Shown: positions 29,015-38,641, numbered from the stretch's first letter. The stretch is DNA of 64,000 bases from an uncultured Muribaculaceae bacterium (GCA_910577465.1 CAJTMM010000013.1:1-64000); one strand, 5' to 3'. Notes: generated by a model from the sequence alone, not told the origin. Numbers and translations are program-made.

Positions 29015-30083
29015 TTTCGGAGAAATATACAGGCTCACATCATTCGGTGAGTCACACGGACCGGCGATAGGCGGCATCATCGACGGAATGCCGGCAGGCA
29101 TACGCATTGACCTCGACAAGCTGCGCTACCAGTTGCAGCGCCGACGCCCGGGGCAGTCCACACTCGTCACATCCCGCAACGAATCCGACGACGTCACCCT
29201 CCTGTCGGGACTATACAACGGCTACACCACCGGCACACCCATCGGATTTACAATAGCCAATGCCGACAACCACTCATCCGACTATTCCACTATCGAACAC
29301 ACCTACCGTCCGTCACATGCCGACTACACCTACTCAGCCAAATACGGTCTTCGCGACCATCGTGGAGGCGGACGCTCATCGGCGCGCGAGACAGCTTCCC
29401 GCGTTGTTGCAGGCGCTCTCGCATCGCAGGCGCTCGACATTCTCGGCATCAAAATATACGCCTACACATCGCAAGTGGGCGATATAGTACTGCCCGCCCA
29501 CTACACGCACTATTCTCCTGACGAAATCGACAGCAACCCCGTACGATGCCCCGACCCCGAAATAGCCGAACGCATGGGCGCGCTCATAAAGCGGGTTAAA
29601 TCGGCAGGTGACACCATCGGTGGAGTGATTACCGGTGTTATCAAAGGATGTCCGGTAGGGCTTGGCGAACCGGTATTCGGAAAACTCCACGCACGGCTCG
29701 CATCGGCAATGATGTCTATCAATGCAGCCAAGGGATTCGACTATGGTATGGGATTCAACGACTGCGGATGTCTCGGCAGCGAGATGATTGACCAATTCGT
29801 GCCTGGCAAATATGGCAAACCGCACACACTCACCAACCATTCCGGCGGCATACAGGGCGGTATATCCAATGGCGAGGATATATATTTCCGGGTGGCGTTC
29901 AAACCGGTGGCTACCCTCCTGCGCGACGTATCCACCGTCGATGACAAAGGCAATGAGACTATCCTTCACGCACGCGGACGCCACGACCCCTGCGTTCTCC
30001 CACGTGCCGTACCTATAGTCGAAGCTATGGCAGCAATGGTAATGCTCGACAGTTGGCTGATTAACAAAACCTCTCATCTGTAG
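29007..30083 (+). CDS. aroC: Chorismate synthase
   Basis: A 358-residue FMN-dependent enzyme, last step of the shikimate pathway (EPSP to chorismate). Signature blocks: [27 protein letters not shown], a central [29 protein letters not shown] and the C-terminal [18 protein letters not shown]. The first His (in GESHG) and the His in GRHDP are known catalytic residues. The start overlaps ybaK by 8 bp; the next gene begins 6 nt after the stop. No other aro genes are nearby. Confidence 0.98.
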   Translation: MNSFGEIYRLTSFGESHGPAIGGIIDGMPAGIRIDLDKLRYQLQRRRPGQSTLVTSRNESDDVTLLSGLYNGYTTGTPIGFTIANADNHSSDYSTIEHTYRPSHADYTYSAKYGLRDHRGGGRSSARETASRVVAGALASQALDILGIKIYAYTSQVGDIVLPAHYTHYSPDEIDSNPVRCPDPEIAERMGALIKRVKSAGDTIGGVITGVIKGCPVGLGEPVFGKLHARLASAMMSINAAKGFDYGMGFNDCGCLGSEMIDQFVPGKYGKPHTLTNHSGGIQGGISNGEDIYFRVAFKPVATLLRDVSTVDDKGNETILHARGRHDPCVLPRAVPIVEAMAAMVMLDSWLINKTSHL

Positions 30084-30089
30084 CAATCC

Positions 30090-30998
30090 ATGGAGGATTT
30101 CCAATTCATAGACTTCGCACGTTTCATATCGGCATATCTACCCGGAAAGATTCAGAAAATCACCGTGAACGCCGGACTGACATGTCCCAACCGCGACGGC
30201 TCCAAAGGCACCGGAGGATGCATCTATTGCAACAACATGTCGTTTTCTCCGGACTATACGGCAACTCACCCGCCTGTAGCCACACAGCTCGCCAAAGGGA
30301 AGGAGTTTTTCGCACGCAAGTACCCATCCATGAAGTACCTTGCATATTTCCAGTCCTACACATCCACCCACGGCGACATCGACACCATACTGGACATGTA
30401 CCGCGAAGCGCTCAATGTGCCCGACATACTCGGACTGGTCATAGGCACACGTCCTGACTGTATGCCGCAACGGCTACTCAATGCCTTGGCTGAAATAAGC
30501 CGCGAACGCTTCGTGATGATAGAATACGGAGCCGAAAGTGCCAATGACAGCACTCTACAGCTGATAAACCGGTGCCACTCATGGTCCGACACCGCCGATG
30601 CCGTAAGGCGCACTGCACAAGCCGGTATACCCGTTGGGCTGCATCTCATTATGGGGCTACCAGGGGAAAGCCGCGCCGACATGCTTCACACCATCGACGA
30701 AGTCAACGACCTGCCGGTCGACATAATAAAATGTCACCAATTGCAACTCATCAGGGGTACGCGTCTTGCCAATGATGTCCAAAACGGAACCATTCAGATT
30801 TCGCATTTCACCGTCGAAGAATACATCGACCTATGCTGCGACATAATCCAACGTTTACGTCCCGGCATAGCTATCGAACGGTTTGTATCACAGTCCCCCG
30901 ACCACCTGCTCATAAGTCCACGGTGGGGACTGAAAAACTACCAATTCACCGACCTCCTGCGCAAACGTTTACGCCAAAGAGGCATATCTCATCAATAA
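30090..30998 (+). CDS. yhcC: Radical SAM protein, YhcC/TIGR01212 family
   Basis: A 302-residue radical SAM enzyme. The three-Cys cluster motif is CPNRDGSKGTGGCIYC (Cys-x11-Cys-x2-Cys), typical of this family, followed by the SAM-binding stretch HLIMGLPGES near residue 190. The reaction is not known with confidence; family members are annotated as of unknown function. It belongs to the ybaK-aroC operon. Its end overlaps the convergent gene at 30992 by 7 bp. I am confident of the family, not the substrate. Confidence 0.88.
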   Translation: MEDFQFIDFARFISAYLPGKIQKITVNAGLTCPNRDGSKGTGGCIYCNNMSFSPDYTATHPPVATQLAKGKEFFARKYPSMKYLAYFQSYTSTHGDIDTILDMYREALNVPDILGLVIGTRPDCMPQRLLNALAEISRERFVMIEYGAESANDSTLQLINRCHSWSDTADAVRRTAQAGIPVGLHLIMGLPGESRADMLHTIDEVNDLPVDIIKCHQLQLIRGTRLANDVQNGTIQISHFTVEEYIDLCCDIIQRLRPGIAIERFVSQSPDHLLISPRWGLKNYQFTDLLRKRLRQRGISHQ

Positions 30999-31468
30999 GC
31001 CATAGGATTATAAGCCACCTCTGCTCCGGCAGCCACTATATTATCCACCATCTCATCCAGATTGTACACCGGTAGCGGATAATGGACCAGGAATGTGCCG
31101 GAAGTACGCAACGCTATCATACCGCGTATGGCTCCGATAGCTATACTCAGCATCAACCGCAACAGATCTGTAGTGAGCACCAACTCCTCCCGGTCGGCAT
31201 CTATCACACCATCTATATCATTGATTTCAAACTCAGCATCCACCACATAGTCGAGCAACCGGCGGCGTATCTGACCGCGCATGGTCGAATAGTGCGCTCC
31301 AAGTTCAAGAACCACCAGACGTTTAGGACCATCTTTACGGAAATTCGTCGACAACTCGACATCTACAGCCGTACCGCTATAACGCATGAACTCCCAACGA
31401 TGCATTTGCGTAAGCTGTTTATTCTCACGTAACTCTACCAACCGTATGTCCAATTCTTCCTGTCTCAT
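30992..31468 (-). CDS. SecB-like protein (tentative)
   Basis: A 158-residue cytosolic protein with no signal peptide. The middle holds beta-strand segments (TAVDVELSTNF; KRLVVLELGAHY). The final helical block LLRLMLSIAIGAIRGMI, then TSGTFLVHYPLPVYNLDEMV, resembles the C-terminal helices and terminal Pro-rich segment of SecB-related proteins in Bacteroidetes. SecB holds exported proteins unfolded for SecA. The alignment is by eye and weak. The gene lies between the yhcC operon and the T9SS operon, and its 3' end overlaps yhcC. Confidence 0.5.
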   Translation of the reverse strand: MRQEELDIRLVELRENKQLTQMHRWEFMRYSGTAVDVELSTNFRKDGPKRLVVLELGAHYSTMRGQIRRRLLDYVVDAEFEINDIDGVIDADREELVLTTDLLRLMLSIAIGAIRGMIALRTSGTFLVHYPLPVYNLDEMVDNIVAAGAEVAYNPMAY

Positions 31469-31597
31469 ACCTATATAACCCCATATATGGCACCATTGTT
31501 TAACAGTCCACTACTCATAGATATATCCGTATCCACCGGTGCTGTATAAGCATTTACACTGACGCACGCCCTGTAACCACATGCCTGTTTTAATGCA

Positions 31598-31630
31598 AAT
31601 ATCCACCAATCGGCAAGATTGATGGATATT
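31598..31630 (-). terminator. Terminator hairpin of the T9SS operon
   Basis: A 14-bp inverted repeat (31598-31611 with 31617-31630) whose single imperfection is a G-U pair only in minus-strand RNA. It lies 25 nt after the gldN stop codon, followed by an AT-rich stretch. Confidence 0.65.
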
Positions 31631-31655
31631 TTATATTGTTATAATAAAGCTGCGA

Positions 31656-32786
31656 TCAGCGCTTGCGGTTACGCACACTGCGTGTTGCCGCCGATTTAGT
31701 CTTCGGAGCCTTGGTCTTGGCACGTTTCACCTTTGCCGGCTTGGCGGCATCCTTATTTCCGCGACGGCTCGTAACACCGCGACGGGAGGTCTTAACCACC
31801 TTGTCGGCAGCTACCTCAGTCGTGTCAGCACCGGCGGCAAGGGCTTCAGCTTTCTCTTTTGCCTCACGACGGGCTGCCAGTTCATCGAGCGACGGCACCC
31901 ACAGCTTTTTCTCGAAGTTGTCAAGCGAATTCTGTATGCTGTCTTGCGCGCGCTTCATCGCTTCAGGCTCGGGATATAACTGAGCCATAGACTTATTGCG
32001 CAGATTGCGGGTCTTGTATATCTCTCCGTCATATAACCCCAACTGGAAGTAATCATCGTAAGTGCATGTGGGCAGATTATTGTCATCTGACACGAATATA
32101 TTCTGAGTCGACAGATACGGGCGTATATCCTCAAACTTTAGCCAAAACATGGGATATTTCACGGTCTCCATACCGAAGTCATCGCTTCTATGGAGCACCG
32201 GGCATATAGCTTCCACACGCGTGCGCATACGATTGCTGCGGTTATCAAACTCCCAACGTTCCACGATGTAATAGCTTAGCACCTCATTTGCCGGCACATC
32301 ACTTTCGTCTATAGTAAATTTAGGATGTTTCTCGCTGCTCCCTTTTGCTTCTTGATAATATATATGGAAACGGTCGAGAATATCACGCACTTTCAGCTTA
32401 TATTGGTCGGTAAACACCTCACGGCCGTCAAGATATTCATACACGTTGATTTTACCGTCGGCAAGCAATCGCATTATTATCCTGAACAGGCTCTCCTCAC
32501 CTTCGGTAGGCTGCTCCGGGAAATAAAGCGGCGCATTTTTCTCCTGCGTCAGGTCAAGCGAACGGTATATAACCTTCATCCATGACATATCCGCATCGGA
32601 CACATCCTGGGTTTGCAACCTGTTTTGCATACGGGTGGTCACCTGCGAATTGTCCTGCTGGCGGTCACGACCACGCGCACCGCGACGCATCACCGCCGAG
32701 CTGCTCGACGAATCCTGCGCCACCGAAACCATGGCAAATGCGGCAACAGCCACTACCGTAAGAACTATTCTCTTAATCTGTTTCAT
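31656..32786 (-). CDS. gldN: T9SS periplasmic protein GldN/PorN
   Basis: A 376-residue exported protein (signal peptide to about residue 23, ending ASVAQ-like). Middle blocks SWMKVIYRSLDLTQEKNAPLY-type, DILDRFHIYYQEAKG and FWLKFEDIRPYL match GldN/PorN, which forms a ring with the lipoprotein GldK under the outer membrane. After residue 320 the protein is very basic and Ala/Lys/Arg-rich (TSRRGVTSRRG; KRAKTKAPKTKS) and likely disordered. It is last in the operon, 32 nt after gldM. Loss of PorN in P. gingivalis abolishes T9SS. Confidence 0.93.
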   Translation of the reverse strand: MKQIKRIVLTVVAVAAFAMVSVAQDSSSSSAVMRRGARGRDRQQDNSQVTTRMQNRLQTQDVSDADMSWMKVIYRSLDLTQEKNAPLYFPEQPTEGEESLFRIIMRLLADGKINVYEYLDGREVFTDQYKLKVRDILDRFHIYYQEAKGSSEKHPKFTIDESDVPANEVLSYYIVERWEFDNRSNRMRTRVEAICPVLHRSDDFGMETVKYPMFWLKFEDIRPYLSTQNIFVSDDNNLPTCTYDDYFQLGLYDGEIYKTRNLRNKSMAQLYPEPEAMKRAQDSIQNSLDNFEKKLWVPSLDELAARREAKEKAEALAAGADTTEVAADKVVKTSRRGVTSRRGNKDAAKPAKVKRAKTKAPKTKSAATRSVRNRKR

Positions 32787-32818
32787 CTATATAATAAGGT
32801 ATATTCTTTTTCCTATTC

Positions 32819-34378
32819 TTAGTTAACTATCACTTCCACCGGATTGAGCGTGCGTTCTATTCCGTCGGGACCTTTGGCTCGTATGCGCGAGATATAGAAG
32901 CGTTTGCCACGCGACAATCTGCGGAACGAATCCTTCTGGCGCTGTGAGAACGATGCTCCTGCCGATACCTCCGGAATGGCATTACCCATCGAATCGAAAA
33001 ACACGGTCTCGAAACTGAGCACATTGAAATCTATATTCAGCATATCATCGTCAATAGCGGCATCAAGACCCTTTGCCGACATCAATGTAGCTTTCGATAT
33101 GGGTTTACCCCCCTTGTAACGTTCGGGAGCGCCACCCGCACCGGTATAGGCTATGAATGCCACAGGATCAGGCAACTTACGTACACGGAATGTGGTGGTG
33201 TTTACCGTCTGTTGGCGTCCGTCCATGGTAGCCGTAACGGTTATCACCGCATCCTTACCTACCGCCGATGGACGTGCCACCCATTCATTTCCGTTGCGTG
33301 TCAGGCTGCCGTTGGTCATTGACGCGCTCACATTATTTGTCGGCACACCCGGCACCGATATGCTTATCGGGTTGTTTATACCGGCATAAAGTACATTCAT
33401 CATCGTAGCGGAGACGGTAGCGCTCGGCTCCATTACCACATAGCTTGATGCAAATGGATGGCGTGTCGTGGAACCGTCGCGGTTAGCCACCTCAAGATAC
33501 CCCGAGTAGTCAAACGAACCTGTCGAGCCGGTAGCGAACTCATAGCGTCCGCCCGGTATCTCCCGTCCGCCCACAAACACTTTGGGACGTGCCGTCGTAT
33601 CCACTGCGGCAAGTACTATATCGGCTGTATATTTACCACCGCGCATCACCAGTCGCGACTGCGGTATCACAAACGCGCTAAGCTCATTCACGCGCACATC
33701 ACCCGCATCCACCTGATTGAGCAGGGTGGCAAGGGCCTCACCCTCGGCATAGCGCACATCATTCTGTAGCTTGGTCAGGAGCGTCACGGCTGCCACCACA
33801 GGCTGGTTCTCGAATTTCGCTTCTTCCCATAACTGCGGCAGTGCCACGCCCTTGCGATGGAACGGTTCTGTCGACAACGCGGCATTGATACTGGCTCGTT
33901 TTGCCGAATCCACCACCACCGATTCTATGTATTGCCGGTAAGCATCCACATCGGCACGCAGTTGCGCACCCTTGCGTGTAGCCGGATTGAGCATCACCAC
34001 AGCCGCCGACTCCAGGTCGTCACGGTTTTGTATATTGGACACATCGGCATCATTGCCGTCGGCATGACGCACTATCAGCATCTTTATCGAGTCTATTACG
34101 GCATACAATTTCTGTGACTCACCGCGCACCTCACGGCTCTTGTCAAACCATACCTGCCCTTTTTCCGGATTTTGAGCTGCAAAACGCTCAAGTTGGGAGT
34201 AGATGGCGTCGTTGCGGCGGCTCACATTTTCATTCGTACGCGCCAAGCCGTCCTCCACCTGTGTAAATCCGTCGAGCACATCGCTCGACACATTCAGCGC
34301 AAGCATGGCAGTCAGGACGATATACATCAAGTTTATCATCTTCTGGCGCGGGGATAGTCGTGTATTGGATTGTGCCAT
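32819..34378 (-). CDS. gldM: T9SS motor stator subunit GldM/PorM
   Basis: A 519-residue inner-membrane protein with one N-terminal transmembrane helix (about residues 13-33; MINLMYIVLTAMLALNVSS) and a long periplasmic part of repeated beta domains that spans the periplasm to reach GldK/N. Arg11 just before the helix is the conserved residue that pairs with the GldL membrane Glu in the proton-driven motor. It follows gldL by 50 nt. The pattern MAQSNTRLSPRQKM is characteristic. Confidence 0.95.
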   Translation of the reverse strand: MAQSNTRLSPRQKMINLMYIVLTAMLALNVSSDVLDGFTQVEDGLARTNENVSRRNDAIYSQLERFAAQNPEKGQVWFDKSREVRGESQKLYAVIDSIKMLIVRHADGNDADVSNIQNRDDLESAAVVMLNPATRKGAQLRADVDAYRQYIESVVVDSAKRASINAALSTEPFHRKGVALPQLWEEAKFENQPVVAAVTLLTKLQNDVRYAEGEALATLLNQVDAGDVRVNELSAFVIPQSRLVMRGGKYTADIVLAAVDTTARPKVFVGGREIPGGRYEFATGSTGSFDYSGYLEVANRDGSTTRHPFASSYVVMEPSATVSATMMNVLYAGINNPISISVPGVPTNNVSASMTNGSLTRNGNEWVARPSAVGKDAVITVTATMDGRQQTVNTTTFRVRKLPDPVAFIAYTGAGGAPERYKGGKPISKATLMSAKGLDAAIDDDMLNIDFNVLSFETVFFDSMGNAIPEVSAGASFSQRQKDSFRRLSRGKRFYISRIRAKGPDGIERTLNPVEVIVN

Positions 34379-34428
34379 TTATATTTTCTGACGGTAACGT
34401 TTCTTTATTTACAACTCTATCTCATGGT

Positions 34429-35316
34429 TCACGCTTCAGACACCGGAGGTGTTGGAGGCACCTCAGCCGGTGCGGCGGCAGCCACGGGATTGTACATAGT
34501 GTTTATGGTCATGGCATGAAGCATCTTGGCATAAACCTGATTGAGCTGCTGCATGTACATAGCCATCTTCTCACTCTCCTCGCAGTACTTGGCGCTCTTG
34601 TTGGCAGTAGTCTCGTACATATCGCATATACCCTTTATGCCACGGTTCACACGGTCTATGGCATCAAGCTGCGACGACACACTCTTCAGTTGTATCTCGT
34701 ATATGGTGTTGAGTCCGCTTATATTGCGGTTGAGTGCCTGCATCTGCTCTACATATCCGGTGGAGCTCTGTGTGATATTTTCCGAGTTTTCGGTTATGGC
34801 ACGATAACTGTCGAGCAGCACCTCACTCACCTTGTTCAATGCTTCGGTGGTCGCTTTAAGCTTGCTCATCTCTGCGGCTATACCCGACATCTGAGCCATA
34901 TAGTCGTCACTCACCGCACCCGGTTCTCCCACTGCCGCAGCCGGCACAGTTGCACCCGGTACTCCGGTCTGCACGGTTCCGCCGTAGTTTACAGATGTAC
35001 CGCCTACCACTACGCCGGAGCCTGAAGCGAAATCCGGACGTTCGTCGGGGTTCTTCGACGATAGCACGGGGAACACCTCTTCCCAATTGTATTCGCGCGG
35101 CGGGCGGTCAAATGCTGTAAGCACAAACATAAGCACCTCCGTACCCATACCTATCGAAAGCAACGTATTGCCACCGGGCAAGTGCAGAATCTTGAACAAT
35201 GCGCCCCATATCACGATAGCGGCACCTATACTGTATGCAAAGTTAAAAAAGCGTTGTCCCTTCTCGCCGGAGAGGAATCGTTCCACGCTGTTTTTATATC
35301 TTTTAATTTTTCCCAT
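34429..35316 (-). CDS. gldL: T9SS motor subunit GldL/PorL
   Basis: A 295-residue inner-membrane protein with two transmembrane helices near residues 25-45 and 52-70, and a long cytosolic helical tail (from about residue 130, AQMSGIAAEMSKLKATTEAL onward). Glu60, in SIGMGTEVLMFVL, is the conserved membrane acid that carries protons with GldM. Five GldL surround two GldM in the motor in other species. Between the helices and tail is a Gly/Val/Pro-rich linker. It lies 41 nt after gldK and 50 nt before gldM. Confidence 0.95.
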   Translation of the reverse strand: MGKIKRYKNSVERFLSGEKGQRFFNFAYSIGAAIVIWGALFKILHLPGGNTLLSIGMGTEVLMFVLTAFDRPPREYNWEEVFPVLSSKNPDERPDFASGSGVVVGGTSVNYGGTVQTGVPGATVPAAAVGEPGAVSDDYMAQMSGIAAEMSKLKATTEALNKVSEVLLDSYRAITENSENITQSSTGYVEQMQALNRNISGLNTIYEIQLKSVSSQLDAIDRVNRGIKGICDMYETTANKSAKYCEESEKMAMYMQQLNQVYAKMLHAMTINTMYNPVAAAAPAEVPPTPPVSEA

Positions 35317-35357
35317 TGCGGTTTGCGAATATGCTGTATTGTCTTTAATCTCTTGGT

Positions 35358-36797
35358 TTACTTCTTAATCTTGTTGCCACGGGCAAAACCTATCTGCGAC
35401 CGTACGCAACGGAATCCTATATAGCTGCGCTGCTCGTTCTGGTATTCCCACATGCGTATGTCCGAACGCACGTTGTGTGCCACATCTTTCCATGAACCGC
35501 CACGTACTATCTTGCGCTTCAGTTTGTACGGGTCCTCTTTGGCTGCATCATAGCGGTACTCCGGATTCAGGTCGCTCGTAAGCTTGCTCACACTCTCCGT
35601 AAATGCGGTAGAGGTCCACTCGCTCACATTACCAGCCATATCATAGAGTCCGAAATCGTTCGGCGAATATGTTCCCACACGCGAGGTTATCAGATGCCCG
35701 TCCTGGACATAATTACCCTCTTGCGGCTTGAAGTTGGCATAGAAGCATCCCTTCTCCTCTGTCAATGGCAGGTCACCGGCCCAGGGATATTTGTTGTCGT
35801 TCACTCCGGCACGGGCGGCAAATTCCCACTCGGCTTCAGTGGGCAGACGATACGGTTCTATATACACACCCTCGCGGCCCAGCGAACGGCGCAGGAAGTC
35901 GGTACGCCAGTTGGCGAAAGCATTTGCCTGCTCCCAGCTCACACCTACCACGGGGTAATCATTGTAACCGCCGTGCGAGAAATACATCCTCACGTAAGGT
36001 TCATTGTAGGCATTTTCAAAATCATTGATCCATGCTGTGGTATCGGGATACACATTTACTATATACGTATTCACGAAATCAAAATCACCGGTCAGCCCAC
36101 GTGTTATGGTCTCGCGTATTATCTCGCCGTTGTCATTGAAGTATGCGGTATCTTTCGATATCAGCGGCACGTCGGTTGGCACCGGCTTATCGGTATTGTA
36201 CTCACGGCGTGCGGGATTCAACCGATGCTTGCGCTTGGCAGCCTCGGTATGATTGTAGGTCTCGTAGCGGTAATTGAGCTGTTCTGGGTCAAGTTCGCGC
36301 ACACCCGTTATGGGGTTGGTACGGTAAAGGCTCTCTATCGCGCGGGCTTCATCCTCATTGGGATTGCGCCATGGTATAGGCTTGTTCCAGTTCAGATACG
36401 GGGTTATGGGATTACCTTCACGGTCCTCCTCTATCTTGAACTCCTCGTTACCGCCGTATGCAGGATCGGCAAGACGCTCACGGATTATCGAATCACGCAC
36501 CCAGAACACAAATTGCTTATATTTCGAGTTGGTGATTTCCGTCTCGTCCATCCAGAACGCATCCACCGACACACCGCGGGCATCGGCTTTCAGGTTCCAC
36601 GCGCTGTCGGCTTCCTGCGGACCCACCTTCATGGAACCGCGGCTCACGAGTACCATTCCGTAAGGCGTAGGCTCTGACCACGATGTTGCACTCACACCGG
36701 TGACCTCACCGCCCGCCGAACCGTGCGACCCGGAGGCACAGCCTGCCATAGCCGCAGATATGATTAACGTAAGGAGATAAATCGAAAGTTTTTTCAT
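35358..36797 (-). CDS. gldK: T9SS outer-membrane lipoprotein GldK/PorK
   Basis: A 479-residue lipoprotein: the lipobox AAMAGC places the acylated Cys at residue 20. The rest is a formylglycine-generating-enzyme-like (SUMF1) fold, recognised by DAFWMDETEITNSKYKQF, PVVGVSWEQANAFANW, RLPTEAEWEFAARAG and RGGSWKDVAHNVRS. In T9SS this fold is structural, not catalytic, and forms the periplasmic ring with GldN. It starts 1 nt after porP. It ends 41 nt before gldL. Confidence 0.96.
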   Translation of the reverse strand: MKKLSIYLLTLIISAAMAGCASGSHGSAGGEVTGVSATSWSEPTPYGMVLVSRGSMKVGPQEADSAWNLKADARGVSVDAFWMDETEITNSKYKQFVFWVRDSIIRERLADPAYGGNEEFKIEEDREGNPITPYLNWNKPIPWRNPNEDEARAIESLYRTNPITGVRELDPEQLNYRYETYNHTEAAKRKHRLNPARREYNTDKPVPTDVPLISKDTAYFNDNGEIIRETITRGLTGDFDFVNTYIVNVYPDTTAWINDFENAYNEPYVRMYFSHGGYNDYPVVGVSWEQANAFANWRTDFLRRSLGREGVYIEPYRLPTEAEWEFAARAGVNDNKYPWAGDLPLTEEKGCFYANFKPQEGNYVQDGHLITSRVGTYSPNDFGLYDMAGNVSEWTSTAFTESVSKLTSDLNPEYRYDAAKEDPYKLKRKIVRGGSWKDVAHNVRSDIRMWEYQNEQRSYIGFRCVRSQIGFARGNKIKK

Positions 36798-36798
36798 A

Positions 36799-37815
36799 TT
36801 ACATTATGCGAATACTCTTGTGTTTATTTTTATTCTTGTCGGACAGATTCAGTTTAAGGTTATATCCGAGTATTATTTCATGGCTGCCACTGCTCGCCTT
36901 TGATATCGCGGAGGTAGGATAATCGAAACTGTATCCGATAAAGAAACCCTTGTACTCTGCGGCAAGTGTGGCTATTATAGCATCGTCGAAACGATAGCCT
37001 ACACCTGCGGTAAACAGTTTCTTGTAACGGACACGTCCGGTAAGCTCCGCCCGCGTGAAGCTGAAATCGCTCTTCACCAGCACCGAGGGCATCACTTCAA
37101 ATAACGTATTTTTAATCGGAATATTGCTACCGGCAATAAAATACAATGTGCGACGCAATTGAAATTCATAATTTTTAGCAGTCTCGGTGCTGCCGCCGGT
37201 TCCTCCACCGGTAGTCGAACCGGCATCGTCGCTGAATGTGATTGTAGGTGAATTGATATGGGTGCACGACACACCGCCCCAAAACCACTTGTGGTTGTAG
37301 AAAACGCCCACACCCAAGTCAAGTGCATTGCCCGACACATCAGTCTGCGGCAATGCCTCATCCGTGCCTTCGTGATAGTCATCATCGTCGGGGATATACA
37401 CATCCGAGCCCTTGAACACCTCATTGGCATAACCTATCTGAAGTGATGCCGTGAGCTCACCTTTCCACAATTTTATCTTATAACCCGCCTGTACGCCCAC
37501 CGACAGATTCCGGAACAGACCCGCCGACTCCTGCTGCACCATAATGCCTACGCCAAACCGCTTGCCGAACAGCTTCAGCGGCATATTGCCAGTGAGCAGA
37601 AACGCCTTGGGGGCATTGTCTATACCCACCCATTGCAATCGCGAGCCGGCACGCAACTGGATATTGTCGGTCAGACCTATGGCAGCCGGATTGTAGAACG
37701 ACGGAACAGCATAATACTGCGACAGCTGAACATCAGTCTGCGCCGATGCCAGCAGCGAACACCACAATGCCACCGCAATCCATATTATCCTGTCAACGTT
37801 TCGTCTCAATATCAT
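36799..37815 (-). CDS. porP: T9SS outer-membrane protein PorP/SprF
   Basis: A 338-residue predicted outer-membrane barrel. A signal peptide (about residues 1-25) precedes TDVQLSQYYAVPSFYNPAAIGL, the family hallmark. Strand-like segments such as LRAGSRLQWVGI, GVGIMVQQES, YKGFFIGYSFDYP and SHEIILGYNL follow to the end. PorP/SprF proteins link the outer-membrane end of T9SS to substrates or the ring. It is second in this operon, 8 nt after porT and 1 nt before gldK. Confidence 0.93.
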   Translation of the reverse strand: MILRRNVDRIIWIAVALWCSLLASAQTDVQLSQYYAVPSFYNPAAIGLTDNIQLRAGSRLQWVGIDNAPKAFLLTGNMPLKLFGKRFGVGIMVQQESAGLFRNLSVGVQAGYKIKLWKGELTASLQIGYANEVFKGSDVYIPDDDDYHEGTDEALPQTDVSGNALDLGVGVFYNHKWFWGGVSCTHINSPTITFSDDAGSTTGGGTGGSTETAKNYEFQLRRTLYFIAGSNIPIKNTLFEVMPSVLVKSDFSFTRAELTGRVRYKKLFTAGVGYRFDDAIIATLAAEYKGFFIGYSFDYPTSAISKASSGSHEIILGYNLKLNLSDKNKNKHKSIRIM

Positions 37816-37823
37816 CTGTAGTG

Positions 37824-38552
37824 TTATTCAAAATAAAATGTCAGCACCACCATCTGTGAAGTGGCTTTCGACAGTGATTGGGTAATCTTCAAGCGGTCTG
37901 GTTCATCTGCCAGGTCCGGACGCTTATGTTGTATCACGTCTGTAAGGCCGAAACAGAATTTTATCTCAGGATTGAGTTTGAAATAAGGGAGATAGAAATC
38001 ACACCCGAAACCCACCGACAGATAGAAGTCCGTGGTCTTGAGTTTGAGGAAGTCACTCCGCTTCTTCGACACGTCAAATGCCGGCATCACACCACCCACC
38101 ATATACGGACGCACGTTGCGGAAACGCTGGGCGGCAAATTTCAGATCTATCGGCATCACCACGTATGCCGACTTGATATTCTGCGACTCCTTGGTACCGT
38201 TGGTGGTATCTATCATCTTTATGTCGCGGTTTCCGAAATACATACCGGGAGTGAACCGGACGCTGAAATAAGTGCTCAGACGGAAATCTATCAACCCGTT
38301 CACACAAAAACCGGGAGAAAAGCCAGGTTGGTCCATGAACCACGTCTGACCATCCTCTGTCACAAATCCATTGTGTGTGAACTTCAAGTCCTGCGTATGC
38401 ACGCCCACCGAAAAACCGAGGTGCCACTTACGCAAATCGGCATACGGACGGTTCATCAGCTTATCGTTGAGACGCTGCGCTCCGGCACCTGCCGAAAACG
38501 CCACCGCCACCACAGCAATCACACATAATATTATGTAGCGCAATCGATTCAT
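37824..38552 (-). CDS. porT: T9SS-associated outer-membrane protein PorT
   Basis: A 242-residue barrel protein with a signal peptide (to about residue 25, SAGAGA). The mature start RLNDKLMNRPYADLRKWHLG is the PorT hallmark, and the strands (HLGFSVGVHTQDLKF; FRLSTYFSVRFTPGMYFG; DFYLSVGFGCDFYLPYF) and the terminal aromatic residue suit an eight-stranded barrel. PorT is required for T9SS secretion in P. gingivalis, where its gene is elsewhere; here it begins the porT-porP-gldKLMN operon. I see no convincing TAnnTTTG box upstream. Confidence 0.9.
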   Translation of the reverse strand: MNRLRYIILCVIAVVAVAFSAGAGAQRLNDKLMNRPYADLRKWHLGFSVGVHTQDLKFTHNGFVTEDGQTWFMDQPGFSPGFCVNGLIDFRLSTYFSVRFTPGMYFGNRDIKMIDTTNGTKESQNIKSAYVVMPIDLKFAAQRFRNVRPYMVGGVMPAFDVSKKRSDFLKLKTTDFYLSVGFGCDFYLPYFKLNPEIKFCFGLTDVIQHKRPDLADEPDRLKITQSLSKATSQMVVLTFYFE

Positions 38553-38641
38553 ATCTTTTATTTAACGCATCCCACCGCGCTTTATTGCCCGCCGTCGTGC
38601 CACTCTTTGATATAATATCTCCATTTTACTACAATTTTCAC

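Noticed and set aside
35694..36677. 327-codon rightward frame inside gldK
   Set aside because: Antisense shadow; gldK on the other strand has complete SUMF1 motifs and a lipobox.
35358..36797. Active formylglycine-generating enzyme
   Set aside because: The SUMF1-like fold is in a T9SS operon with a lipobox; GldK uses the fold structurally.
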